From positions 1 to 64,000 of the forward strand of contig CAWZYM010000148.1 of the NCBI GenBank assembly GCA_963966185.1: 64,000 bases of DNA. The letters run 5' to 3'. The translations under genes and the position numbers were made by a program. A model generated the notes under the pieces. That model was not told where the DNA came from. It worked only from the letters and a program-made list of their open reading frames with translations, and made no database searches. Below are positions 13,970 to 25,042 of this stretch, in pieces. How positions within the stretch are numbered: position 1 is the stretch's first letter; each line of letters begins with the position of its first letter. Source of the stretch: Rhabditoides inermis (taxonomy: Eukaryota; Nematoda; Chromadorea; Rhabditida; Rhabditidae).

Positions 13970-16900
13970 ATGTGCGAGTCTCCGAGATGGAGGAAGATCC
14001 TGTACGTGAAGCAGCCGTGGCCGGACAACTACTCGGGAGGCGACGAACAGTTCCTAAACGAAATGAAGAAGAACGGTGCGTTCAACACTTCAATTTCATT
14101 TGTATCAAGAAATATTCGTTATTAATACAAATGTCATATATCTTTCGTGACATAATATTGCACTATATACCCAATTTCAATATGAAAACGTATATACAAT
14201 TCCGGATGAGACTCTAATTGCGTACAGTCGAAGTCCGTAGACACAACGCACTTTGTTGTTGAAACACTAAAGGACAAAAGGACTATTGCTTATTCACATT
14301 TAAACGATTGTATAAATATGTAATTGTGAAAATAATCTACCAATGTTCAGTGAGCGTCGTGAAGTACTCGTACAGTTCTGCGCTGGCGGGCGCTGCTCAT
14401 CTGATGACTCACCTCGCCGCAGTCGCCCTCCACGCCATTCTCTTCTTCGCCGTCCGACACGAACAGGTATCGATTTATCGATTAGAAATAGCTTTTGACC
14501 ATCTCATGAACCACGCGGAGTCACGTGATGGCGCGTCGATGAGAGGAAATTGATGTGGGGGGCCACTCAAATGACTAGTGTGGAAAAAATTGATGGGTAG
14601 GAAGTGCGTGAGAGGTATAAAGTGATTGAGTCGCAAGTACACACTGGGGTATATTTGCTTTGTATATGATTGTAATTGTCACTAGCGATGTTTTTTTTAT
14701 TATTATTACAATTCCTATTTTGATGGATAGACATGTCGTATGGATTTGAAACATACGACATACAATAGTCGGCTTTGATTGCTCGTATCTCTTATTCTGT
14801 GCTATTTTGAAATTCCTAATAATACATTACGACATTACGGATTGAGCGACTATCATTAAGGTGTGGTAAACTATATGCTTAATGAGACCCCGATCGACTA
14901 ATAAAAAAACATAACATTTGTTTTACCTCTAATTGGCTCTGGCTGATGTTCTCCCATTCCCACGGGCTCGGCATATTGTATCGTCAAAGGCTAACGCTAC
15001 CTCAGAATTTTATGTATTTCTGATTATACGTTAGTGTATTAATAGTCTAATAATTGAGTATTGTATATTCAAAGGGAGAATACCGAAAGAGGAAAGATGG
15101 CGGGCTTACAGTCTCAGTACGAGTTATTTGTAGAATTCCGTGTAAAACCTGAACTAAGTATAAAATAGTTTACTTACTGACTGCAGATCTCGCCAGTCGT
15201 CGTTGCCTCCATCTTCTGTCTCGCCTCCGTTCTCCTCTACCTCATTCACTCGTGGCTGTGGCAGGAGAAGACTCATGTCAAGGTGCGAGTTGTATCTTTA
15301 CTCGCACCGTTCACTAGTACTAGTTGTTATGCAGGAGCGCCTCGCTGACCACGCTCACACGCTCGCCACATTTCTGCTTTTTGGACTGGCACTCACGCCG
15401 ATCATACGGTGAGCGAGACAATAATAATAACATCCAGTTCATTACCGTTTACAAGAAACAGTGCAAGACAGTACAGCAATTGCGGTATGCGGAAGGGATA
15501 TGGGGTGAGACGGTTGTTGCAGTACCCTGACGGACACAATCTCGACGGACACGATCTACGCGCTGTCGTCGCTCGCCACACTCGCCAGCTGCGTCTTCCA
15601 CGACTACGGAATAGACGCGCCCATGTCAGTACGGGGCGAGAGTACAACTACGAAATGTACAATTATATGTTCATTTGGAATGAGCATATACTAAAATTGG
15701 GGGGAAGAGACTGTTCATATTTGACAATCAGGAATAGTGCATTATTTCATTGAAATTCATCATTTTAACCGTTACCTAGGCTAACGCAAATTGTTTTTTT
15801 TTAACTAGCTGTGATGTTGAATATACGTGCACTTGACTATTTAAATCATGAACTATACAGAGGCATGTTTTTTGTGATTTATTTATAAAAGTAGCAACAG
15901 CTTTACCGAATAGGTTAATTTGAAAGTGGAACTCGTGACGTGATTGAATGTTAGCGTACGGTAGTTCTATATTTGTGAGGAGGGCTCATCTCTTGAGTAT
16001 TGAGTATAAGGGAAAACGAGGAATTTCCTCGTTGGTGCATATTTTTTCGCACAGCTGCACTTGGGTTGAATAGGAGTGCGATGGCTGACAGCACAATGCA
16101 TCGTGTTTTTCGTGTGCCTGTCATCTCTCGAGATTCATTAGACTACTACACTGTTTTCCTCTTTTCGCGCACGTCAAAGTACTTTAGTTGCCTGGGGATA
16201 GGGAACGCGAGTGTTCCTGCCTCATTTACACCTGGAATTATGCAAGTTCCACCTGTGAATGTTGGAGGGGATTGCTCGTGACGCTGCTTGTCTGCTGGAT
16301 ACAATAATAAAAATGAGCATTGATAAGTGTCATATTTTGCAATAAGGGAAATAGCGAGATAAATATTTTGTGATTCGAGATAAAATACTATCTCGCTATT
16401 TAGCGAGATAGTATCATCAATAGATCAATAAACAATATTGAAAAGTGGAAAAAAGTTACTAATACATATTTTTGCGTTTCAATGTTTCAAATGTGTACAG
16501 TGTGGTGTTGCAGCGTGTGCCGTCCAGTGTCTGTCTCGTGCGGGCTGGCCGCGTGTGTCTTCCTCATCTCCCGTCTCGAGTCGAACCACGCCGCATTCCT
16601 CCTACTCTCCATATCATTCGCCCTACACGAATACTGGCCGAGAATCAGGTGCGCTCAGAGTTCATACATCTAGAATATACTCATGTGAAGATTAAACCTG
16701 TAATTTGTATGACTACTGTAGGATGGTATGAGCGGAAGGAGTGTGTAACAGATAGTGAATGATTGTTTGCAGGAACCGTCTGGTGTCGTTTGCTCCTGCC
16801 TGCGTGTCGCTCTCCCTCCTCTCCAATGTGTGTTGTGTTCTGCTCCTCCCTCGACAGCTGCGAGCCCTGTGGGCGGGAGGCTATGTGGTGGTGAGATCTT

Positions 16901-17072
16901 CTTCCATTACCATTATCCATATTTCAATTGTGTATTCTTGCAGGATATATTTTATAATAATGATAAAAACTTTGAGGTAGTGTTTGTGTTTCCTGCGGTG
17001 TTGATCCGACTGCAGGCAGGCAAGAGGAACATCCACGGACCATGGGACGAGGCGGTCCCCAAGAGGGGGTAG
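13970..17072 (+). CDS. PIGC: PIG-C, subunit of GPI N-acetylglucosaminyltransferase
   Basis: Eight exons join in phase: 13970-14075, 14351-14466, 15187-15282, 15335-15408, 15523-15624, 16514-16648, 16773-16890 and 16977-17072. They give 280 residues, close to the roughly 297 of the human protein. PIG-C is a multi-pass ER membrane subunit of the complex that adds GlcNAc to phosphatidylinositol, the first step of GPI-anchor synthesis. Family marks are the N-terminal WRKILYVKQPWPDNY, the central LTDTISTDTIYALSSLATLA and the C-terminal FPAVLIRLQ followed by NIHGPWDEA. Several hydrophobic segments of about 20 residues fit its membrane topology. The last intron uses an unusual TTTGAG acceptor, chosen because only it preserves the conserved FPAVLIRLQ. 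An AATAAA lies at 17257, and hnRNP L follows in the same direction. Confidence 0.95.
15625..16513 (+). other. Long PIGC intron with a 30-base palindrome
   Basis: This 889-base intron contains a perfect inverted repeat at 16385-16414: two 14-base arms (ATACTATCTCGCTA and its complement) around a TT centre. A partial third copy (AATAGCGAGATA) lies about 30 bases upstream. I see no coding exon in the intron. Confidence 0.8.
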
Positions 17073-17256
17073 AAGGAGGGACAGAATGTATAGTGTCTTG
17101 TCTTGTCGTTTATAGTCTGGGATCTACTTGAAGTGCCGTATTTGTATCTCGCTTACGCAACTTTCTCTTATTTTTCTAGCCGATCAATGACGATTTTGAA
17201 TCTTTCGCTATAGCTGTACGGGTTCTGTGTGTTTGGTTTGTATAATTTAGTATTAT

Positions 17257-17392
17257 AATAAAAAGTTTTTTTATTGTTGTTGCTGGACAAACATTGATAC
17301 AGACAGGTTGTTCATACCTTTAGAATATCTAAGAATACTTGTGATTTGAATTGAATACTGATCTTACATCTTACTCGATTGTCTCGTTGCAG
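17257..17392 (+). promoter_or_regulatory. PIGC polyadenylation signal and candidate trans-splice acceptor for hnRNP L
   Basis: AATAAA (17257-17262) is followed by a T-rich stretch and, 130 bases on, by a good acceptor (TCTCGTTGCAG ending at 17392). The acceptor lies 60 bases before the hnRNP L start codon. A polyadenylation signal and a downstream acceptor about 100-150 bases apart is the spacing of nematode operon junctions. The positions are seen; their use as an SL-type trans-splice site is inference. Confidence 0.5.
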
Positions 17393-17452
17393 TTCACATT
17401 CACACTTTGAGTGTGGCGTGACGACTGACCGGGAGAGAACCATCCATCATTC

Positions 17453-20400
17453 ATGTCGTGAGTTATATGTACTAGGTTGTGCATGATGCATGTAACGTCT
17501 TTTTAAATGCTTAATTGATTTATAGAGGTGACAACGGGGACGACACGGCGTCATCGCCGGTGAAGGAAGTGGGAGGAGGAGGGGAAGGCGCGCCTCCCGC
17601 GGCAGCGGAGCAGCAGCCGCCCCGTCGATTCGAGGGAGGACCGGGAGACAGTCATGCAGGGGTGCGTGCGTGATTAGTACATCATATTATATTACTTAAA
17701 AGTGATGAGCTGCTGTGGATTCGATATAACTGTTTATTTCGATTTCATGTATTGGCTGAAACGTAATCCCGACGGTGCCGGAACATTTTTTTTTTAAATT
17801 TTATTTGTAACATTTCTTGCAAATTTGAGAACAGTTATAGGCTAACGTACAAGTAAGTAAGTTTGTTACTGTATTGTTGAGTTTATTGGATTGAAATCTT
17901 TAATAGTTGTGTATGGGAGGAAAAGCTATTTTCGAAATTGGATGAAATCGAAAGACTGCATTGTTCAGCACGACGACATACACGGGATGCACGGCGGCGG
18001 TGGGTACGGCGGTCCTCCTGCCAAGCGCTTCCGCCGCGCCGACCAGGACCCCACCAACCCAGAACCCAGCCTCGTCGTACACGTACGCAATCTAGGACCC
18101 AGGGTACGAAGGGTTTCGCGGTTTCACGGCGCAAGCACACTGTGTTTGAGACTCATATAGATTTCTAATTTTTAAACATACTGTTTGAAGGCAACTGAGG
18201 CGGACCTGCTGGAGTCGATGTCGACGTTCGGTCTGATCGCGTACGCTATATGCATGCCGAACAAGAGGATGGCACTGGTCGAGTTTGAGGAGATCGAGGG
18301 TGAGTGGAGGAAGGAGGGACATTCAATCCGTTTGCAGGTGCGAAGAAGTGCGTGGAGTTCGCGGCGGCGAATCAGATCAACGTGGCCGGGCAGCCGGCGC
18401 TATTCAACTACTCCACCAGCACAAACATTCAGGTGAGCGGAGTGGACAGTCGGAAAAGAAAATGAAATCTCTCTTCCTGATTGTGATATGCTTCTCGTTC
18501 TGTTGGTAGGTAGTCATTTTGCTGTTTGTTTCAGCGCATGGGTCTGGAGTGCGAGCTGCCGAATAAGGTGCTCTGTATCACCGTCTTCAACGCCCAGTAT
18601 CCCATCGATGTAATTGTGGGTTTGACGCTTTTGAACGACTATGGTTTTTGCTTATGAATGTAAATGTAATGTCCAGTTGGAAAACTCGCCACAACTATGA
18701 CAATAACATGTCCTGGTTCATGACGTCTGCATTTTTCTTCAGGTGATGAACGAGATCTGTCGAGCGCACGGTGATGTGAAGAGAATCGCCATCATCAGAA
18801 GGCAGATGCTGCAGGTATCTCAATCACGTTTCTTGGGTTCTTGATGAGAATCGATCAATCAATCGTTTATCCGGAATCGTTATATCTGAATATGACAACA
18901 CAATCATAATGATATGAAACATACAGTAGTTCCTAGGATGCTAGATACATAATAGGCTAACGCCGGGGAAAGACAGGAAGGCTGACGAGGTTAGTGGCGG
19001 GAAGACGATACTTGATCGATAATCATTCCTGGACCATTAGAGTACCATTCTTGACGTGAAGAGCTCCGGGGTTTCCTTTGCTTCCATGCCAGTTAGTATC
19101 TCCTCGCGCCATAGCTGCTTTCACGTGAGGGTACTTCCCGCCGCCTCACTGGTTACTCGGGAAGGATTTTTGTCGATGACCGAACATTCGGCGGCGGCGG
19201 GGCAAAAATGAGGGCCCGATCGCACGCCGCGGGGAAAAGAAGAAGAATAAGAAGAATAAGAATTGTTGAGAATACGGAGAGTATTCTAAACGTCGTAATG
19301 GACACATTTCATTTACGAGGGGGAGAGAGAGAGCTGCTAATGGCTGTCTCTTTTAGGCCCTGGTTGAGTACTCTGACGCTGACACTGCGCGTCGCGCCAA
19401 GCACGCGATGAATGGAGCCGACATCTACAGTGGATGCTGCACACTCAAAGTCGAGTTCGCCAGGGTGAGTGACAGCAAACACCTTAGCGTTACGATGGCG
19501 ACAAAGCATTTTGCAGTTGAAAAGAGTTTAGGTGTTTATATGAGCGTTCGAAATGTGAAGATGAGCAATTTGTCTTACTGTATTACATATATTATGTATT
19601 ATTTCAGGCGGAGGAGGTTCGGGTGCAGCACCCGGGACCGGACCAGAGGGATTTCACCCTGCCACCAGGTGAGTGATAGACGACAATGAAAGGGGAGGAA
19701 AGGGTCATAACATGTCCACAGTCACACGTTTATACTTCACTCCACATTGTTATATCACATGTCACGTCCACAATGACATTCTTATTACATTTCTACCACT
19801 ATCACATACATTATCTACAAGCTATTGTACATGTAACATGTTCTCTTGTTTTGTACCCGCATTGTATATCTACATCATATTTTCACTCGCATTTCACATT
19901 CCACACACATTCTACAACGGAGAATTGTGGAGAGACACGATACGTGGAATAAGTGATACACGTACGGACGACGTACATGCGTACATCACAGAAGACGTAC
20001 ACAGACGACGTACACAATACATGTGATACTCAGAAGACATGAGTGAAGAAACGACGGACGACACGACACGACTTCTGCCCACAGGCTATACAAGGAGGCA
20101 GAGAGACAGCAGACAGAGAGAGACACGCACACAGTCACACTCTGTCTAATCCCTGCTTCGTTGCCAGATGCGCTCTTCACTCGATGTCCCGATGACGTCT
20201 TGATCCCATCTGTCTCTCGTTTCAGCATAGGATGTGTATGGTAGGCATGGACACTCTTCTCTCTCTCTTGTTTGTTTTGCTGTGTGGACGTGTGTGTGTG
20301 TGTGTTATGATGGCTATCTTGGGTTGATTTCTCGGAGGTGAGTTGGGGTTGGGGAAAATGAGGGTCGAGTGTTGTGTTTAAGATGAACAGGCAGCGGCCG

Positions 20401-22592
20401 AGGAGCGCGAGAGACTCGCCACTGGAGCCAAGAGGACCCTCATCGATGATCGTGAGTGGTTCCTTGATTCGGCCCAGGCTTCAGAAACATTGTCGTGTAT
20501 TATAGACCACTCTGGCTGTGCGCGCGGCGGTGGTGCTGCGTACACGGGTGGATATGGAGGAGGAGGGGATACTTCGACCCCTGCCTATGCGGGAGGGGCA
20601 GGAGGCTATGGAGACAGGGCGGACAGGGGAGGCGCACATGCAGCAGGAGCAGCATATGCAGCCGACAGGGGAGCATATCGGTGTGTGCGGTGGGGTGAAA
20701 GCTATTGTCGATAGTTGCATTGGTCTTAACGATTGTGATAGGCGAGAGAAAGTCCTTTGTGATCAGCCGATCGTTGTTGATGTGTGGTGCTGACTGTGTT
20801 GTGTTTGAGTGGCGGCCGGGGCGGCGGTGGATTCGACTCTGCTCGCGGTGGATACAACGCGTCTTATCCGCCTTCCAATCCCTACAATCGTCAGTTGAAT
20901 ATATTCGAATCAGCATTTTCGACTATTCGACTGTTTGAAGCATGTTTGATGAGTGCTGATTTCAGAGGGCGGTGGCGGGTACGGATACGAGGGAGAGGGA
21001 GGAGGAGGAGGGGAGTATGGATATGGAGGAGGAGACGGATACGGAGGAGGAGGAGGCGGATGGGTAGCGCCCCCCGCCGGTGGAAGGTAAGCACGAGTGG
21101 TCCGAGAGAAACAGGTTGCTTTTATGGAGTATGGTAGAGTGGTGTATCGCGTAGCACATTTAAATATTAGGGCCTCGGCAGACTTATCGCAATCGCCGAA
21201 TCGCCAAGCTTGGCGTTTTCGAATGTTAGCGATTCGCCGGCGATTCGGCGATTGGGTATCACCCGACGTAATATCTACGTACAAGTGTTAACAATGTTTG
21301 TTATAATTCAAATCATAACAAACATTCATAGACTAACTCATTTGAACTGAGAAACATAAATAATAAGATAGGGAATGCACTTGCGCGCGCTGGTTTGTCT
21401 GAAATCGCCAAATCGCCGATGTCCAAATCGCCAGCCTCGGCGATTTTGGAATTGCCTACTCAAAATGATAACTCAACTTGTAATTGAGAATATGATTCAT
21501 ATTTTTATGCATTTTGTGAAACAAAAAATTTGCAGTAGTTCCCGAGATTGTCTTACACAATATTTGGAATTTCAAACCATCACCAAGACGGTGTTCATAG
21601 CGAATTATGTTCAGATATCTGATAAGAGTGAGTATATGTAAGAAACTTATGGAAACAAATATGACATATGACATATGTCAAAACACGACCGTAATAGTCG
21701 TGGCGATTTTGGAATCGCTTAATTCAACTTAGCGATTCCAAATTCGCCAAATCGCCGGGTTTGGCGATCTCTTGCCGATTCGCCGGCGATTAGTATGCCA
21801 CCTCATTGGCGATTTTGAAGCGATTTTAGAATCGCTGGCGATTTCAGAAAATTCGATACGTATGTTTCACTACAGCGATTCGCTGACGATTCGGCGATTG
21901 CGATAAGTCCGCCGAGGCCCTTATTCAAGAGTCTTGAATTATGTTTCATAGTGTGGTTGAATTCTTTTAGGCATTTCTAATTTCATCTTGTCACTTCTGT
22001 TTTATTCCAGACATCCGATAGGTCGCGTGGTGATGGTATACGGTCTGCGTCCCGGGGTCCTCAACTGTGACAAGCTGTTCAACCTGCTATGTCAGTATGG
22101 AAACTGCGAGAGGGTGAGTGGGTGCGCTGGTCACCCTTGTATAGCGGTGTTTGTATGTTTCAGTGGTGCATGTATTTCAAATAGCGCGTGCAGCGTGCAA
22201 TATTATCTTTTTTTTACCACTTTCTCAGATCAAATTCATGCGCAAGAAGGACGACACTGCGATGGCTGAGATGGGAAGCAGTGAGCAGGTAAGAGAGAGA
22301 GGAGGAAAGAGAGGCGTCACCTTCTATCCTTCAGGCGCAGTCGGCTATCGACCATCTGGATGGCGCTGAGCTGTTCGGAATGCAGCTATCTCTCCGACCG
22401 AGCAAGCAGGATGCAGTGCACGAGATACGGTACGATGGAACGTTTGTGATTGGAGTATCAAAAAATACTTTTCAGTGATCCGTACGATTTGGACGACGGG
22501 ACGCCGTCTTTCCGAGACTACTCGCAGTCGAGGAACCAACGGTTCGCCACTGCTGAACTGGCAGCCAGGAATAGGTAGGGAGGGGGGAGAGT

Positions 22593-22632
<40 letters not shown>

Positions 22633-23498
22633 GAGAGAGAGAGAGGGGAGAGAGAGTCCTTCCCGTTTCTAGGATCACTCGTCCAGTGGCCACTCTTCAC
22701 TGGTACAACGCCCCTCCCAATATGACCGAGGACAAGATGAAGGAGGTGAGATCAGACATCACTTATGAATTATGTTTCACAGTTTTGTTCAGTGATATTT
22801 TATTCTGTATTGTCAATGCATTGTGTTTACTAGTTTGTAGCGAATGTTGAGTCCCGATGCAAACTAGCGCATACATGTAACGTTTCAACATAGTTAGTAT
22901 CCACTTATACCTTGCCCCATTTCAGCTGCTGTCCGAGAAGCGTGCCGCCGCCCCCGTGTCTGTATCCGTGCTTCCTTCGAAGTCGGACCGCAGCCTGAGT
23001 GGACTGGCAGAGTTTGCCACTGTCGCCGAGGCGAACGAGGCACTCGCCCTCGCAAACCACACCCCCGTCGGAAGCCCCACCGGAAACCTGCCCTACATTG
23101 TCAAGGTGAGCAAAGGGGAGAGGAAGGGAGAGAGAGGACTCGCTTTGCAGCTCGCCTACGTGGTCGACCGCAACTCTGAGCCTGGCCCGCCGCCAGCCCG
23201 CGGAGGATTCAGGGGCAGAGGAGGTGCGTTGTCTGTTGCCACTATCTGGAGTGTGTACTCATCGACTTGTTCAGGTTTCCGTGGTCGTGGTGGTCGGGGC
23301 GAATTCCGCGGCGGTCGGGGCCGCGGTCGCGGAGAGTACAGGGGAGGGAGAGGGGGACACGGATACGAGGAGAGTGGATACGGAGGGGGCGGATATGGCA
23401 GCGGACACGGCGGAGGGGCGAGTGCATCCGGCGGAGGGGCGAGTGCGGCCGGCGGATATGGGTACGGATACGAGGAAGAGCGCAGACCCGCCTACTGA
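17453..23498 (+). CDS. HNRNPL: hnRNP L-like splicing regulator with four RRMs and RGG tail
   Basis: Twenty-one exons in phase give 715 residues; the boundaries run from 17453-17457 and 17526-17661 through 18191-18299, 19357-19464, 22011-22113 and 22926-23105 to 23275-23498. The protein binds CA-rich pre-mRNA in the nucleus and controls splicing. RRM1 is at about residues 81-155 (SLVVHVRNLGPRATEADLLE). RRM2 is at about 170-250 and carries the signature NGADIYSGCCTLKVEFA. A Gly-rich linker (about 290-413) leads to RRM3 (VVMVYGLRPGVLNCDKLFNL) and RRM4 (VATLHWYNAPPNMTEDKMKE). Unlike vertebrate hnRNP L, it ends in an Arg-Gly-Gly tail of about 75 residues (FRGRGGRGEFRGGRGRGRGE), probably a site for RNA binding and arginine methylation. 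The intron at 23106-23150 is only 45 bases, in frame and without a stop, so it could be retained. A 753-base fold-back element sits in another intron. AATAAA lies at 23739. Confidence 0.95.
18850..19260 (-). mobile_element. SINE-like dispersed repeat, family 2
   Basis: This copy lies in an hnRNP L intron and matches the copies at 57540-57835 and (reversed) 60785-61075 over about 290 bases with few differences. The shared text includes AATCGTTATATCTGAATATG and TTGATCGATAATCATTCCTG. The (ATTG)n tail is at the left end, so the element is on the minus strand. A GC-rich segment of roughly 110 bases after 19150 resembles only copies 9180 and 29885. Confidence 0.85.
21169..21921. mobile_element. Fold-back DNA element of 753 bp built from GGCGATT-type subrepeats
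   Basis: The termini AGGGCCTCGGCAGACTTATC and its near complement form inverted repeats of about 36 bases. TATT lies directly outside both ends (21165-21168 and 21922-21925), fitting a 4-base target duplication. Inside both arms the motif GGCGATT/AATCGCC recurs many times in both orientations (about 21190-21250, 21405-21450, 21700-21900), so the transcript could fold on itself. The element lies wholly in an hnRNP L intron and codes for nothing I can see. Confidence 0.85.
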
Positions 23499-23815
23499 GA
23501 TCCCCTCTCGTGTTCCACATTCTAATCAGACCCGAGTTGTATCATGTTAGACTATTGAGATGTTGTCACTCACATTTATCAATTCAGTATTCCATTCAGT
23601 ATATCTATCGAATCTAAATCACCGATTCATCCAGCATCTCTTCAGCGTTTCGCTTTGTTTACTTTTTTGTCCGACATTGTATTTTGAATATCGTACTCTG
23701 GCAAGTTGATAAACTATTTATCTTAAAACGGAAGGCACAATAAATAAGGAATATATCTCTGGAGATCACCGGATCAGGGGAGAGTCACAAGGAAGTGAGG
23801 ACATTGGAAGGGAGT

Positions 23816-25042
23816 CTAGATGACGTTGCTGGTGGTCTCGGGAACGATGCTGCACCCGAGCAGGCCCTGTCCGTTCCAGCGACCCGGACGGATCTCGAGG
23901 CGGTTGGGGCGAGAGTCACGCAGCACAGTCACACGGATCACCTTCTGGAACGATTGTGGGACTAGTCACGTTTGGCAATTTGTTGTGTACGGAATGTGCT
24001 AGGATTTGTGTGTTTCAAACATTTTATAGAGAATTTGTGAGTTATAAAAACAATGTAACTTTAAAAATCACTCACTCCCTCGCTGCTCTGAACGAGCTGG
24101 CCGACCTGCTTGATGTCGTCAAAGTTGCCGTGGTGGATGGAACTGAAACACGAGCAGTCCAACAAGTTGCGCGCAGACTGTGTGATATTACGGAAATTGG
24201 TGAATGGAACTGAATACTGAATGTGAGAATGGATAGAGACAAGGTTGATGTTTTCCTACCAGGGTTATGATCTCTTGTAGTAGATAAACGTGATATACAA
24301 TAATCACACTGTGCAAAGTGGTGTTACCCGAACTGTATGATGAGGTCTCCTACGTGCATGCCCCCGTCGGCGGCGGGCGAGTTGGGGGCGACGGTGGCCA
24401 CCCTGGCGAACGGCGTGTTCGACGAGCGGTGCACCGGGCGGTCCGCACTCGGCTGCAATGACCACGCGAACATTAGTATCACATTACTTCATATACACAA
24501 TATAAAGCATTATATTCCCATCCTCCCACCTTGTCGTTCTGCACGTGCTCGGCACTGTCGGCGCTGGGCCGCTGCATCTCGTGTATCTCCGAGATGAGCT
24601 GTCCGATCTTCTCGGTGAGCGCGACGCGGTCGTTCCGCAGGCACACCAGCTCAGCGCGCGCGTGACGCACTGAAAACAAAACCAATTGGCTAGGAAAAGC
24701 ACATGTCTATAAAACGGAGTTGAAATCCGCTTCGTAATTTCCATTTTTGCATCGTATATTTATGGTATAGCGAAGTCTACGTCTCTTCCACGTCATAAAA
24801 TTATGCCACATCAATCACAACAATGTTTTATACAACGACGAACCCGAGTAGACGTCGATGGTAGCGATAGGGAAGCCCTCGGCGTCGACGAGCGGTGAGT
24901 CCATCGTCACGTTGTTCTGCAACAACTGCTGGTTGACGAACAAAAATACAAGACAACAAACCGCCGTGAGGATGGCTTCGTTTTCGGCGATCTTGGAGTC
25001 GATCTCGTCGCGTTCCTTCATTAGCTGCTTCGCCTCGTCCAT
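23816..25042 (-). CDS. PSMD9: PSMD9, PDZ-domain proteasome assembly chaperone
   Basis: Six exons in phase (25042-24962, 24916-24844, 24669-24530, 24452-24328, 24142-24076, 23944-23816) give 204 residues, against about 223 in human PSMD9. The protein is a chaperone for the base of the 19S proteasome regulator. The N-terminal half is a coiled coil (LMKERDEIDSKIAENEAILT) followed by the conserved SPLVDAEGFP and ARAELVCLRNDRVAL. The C-terminal half is a PDZ-like domain (TPFARVATVAPNSPAADGGM, HVGDLIIQFG) ending with GRWNGQGLLGCSIVP. The start codon is two bases after an acceptor-like TATTTAG, probably a trans-splice site. The first intron is 45 bases, in frame and free of stops. It converges on hnRNP L, with only 318 bases between the two stop codons. 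Confidence 0.95.
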
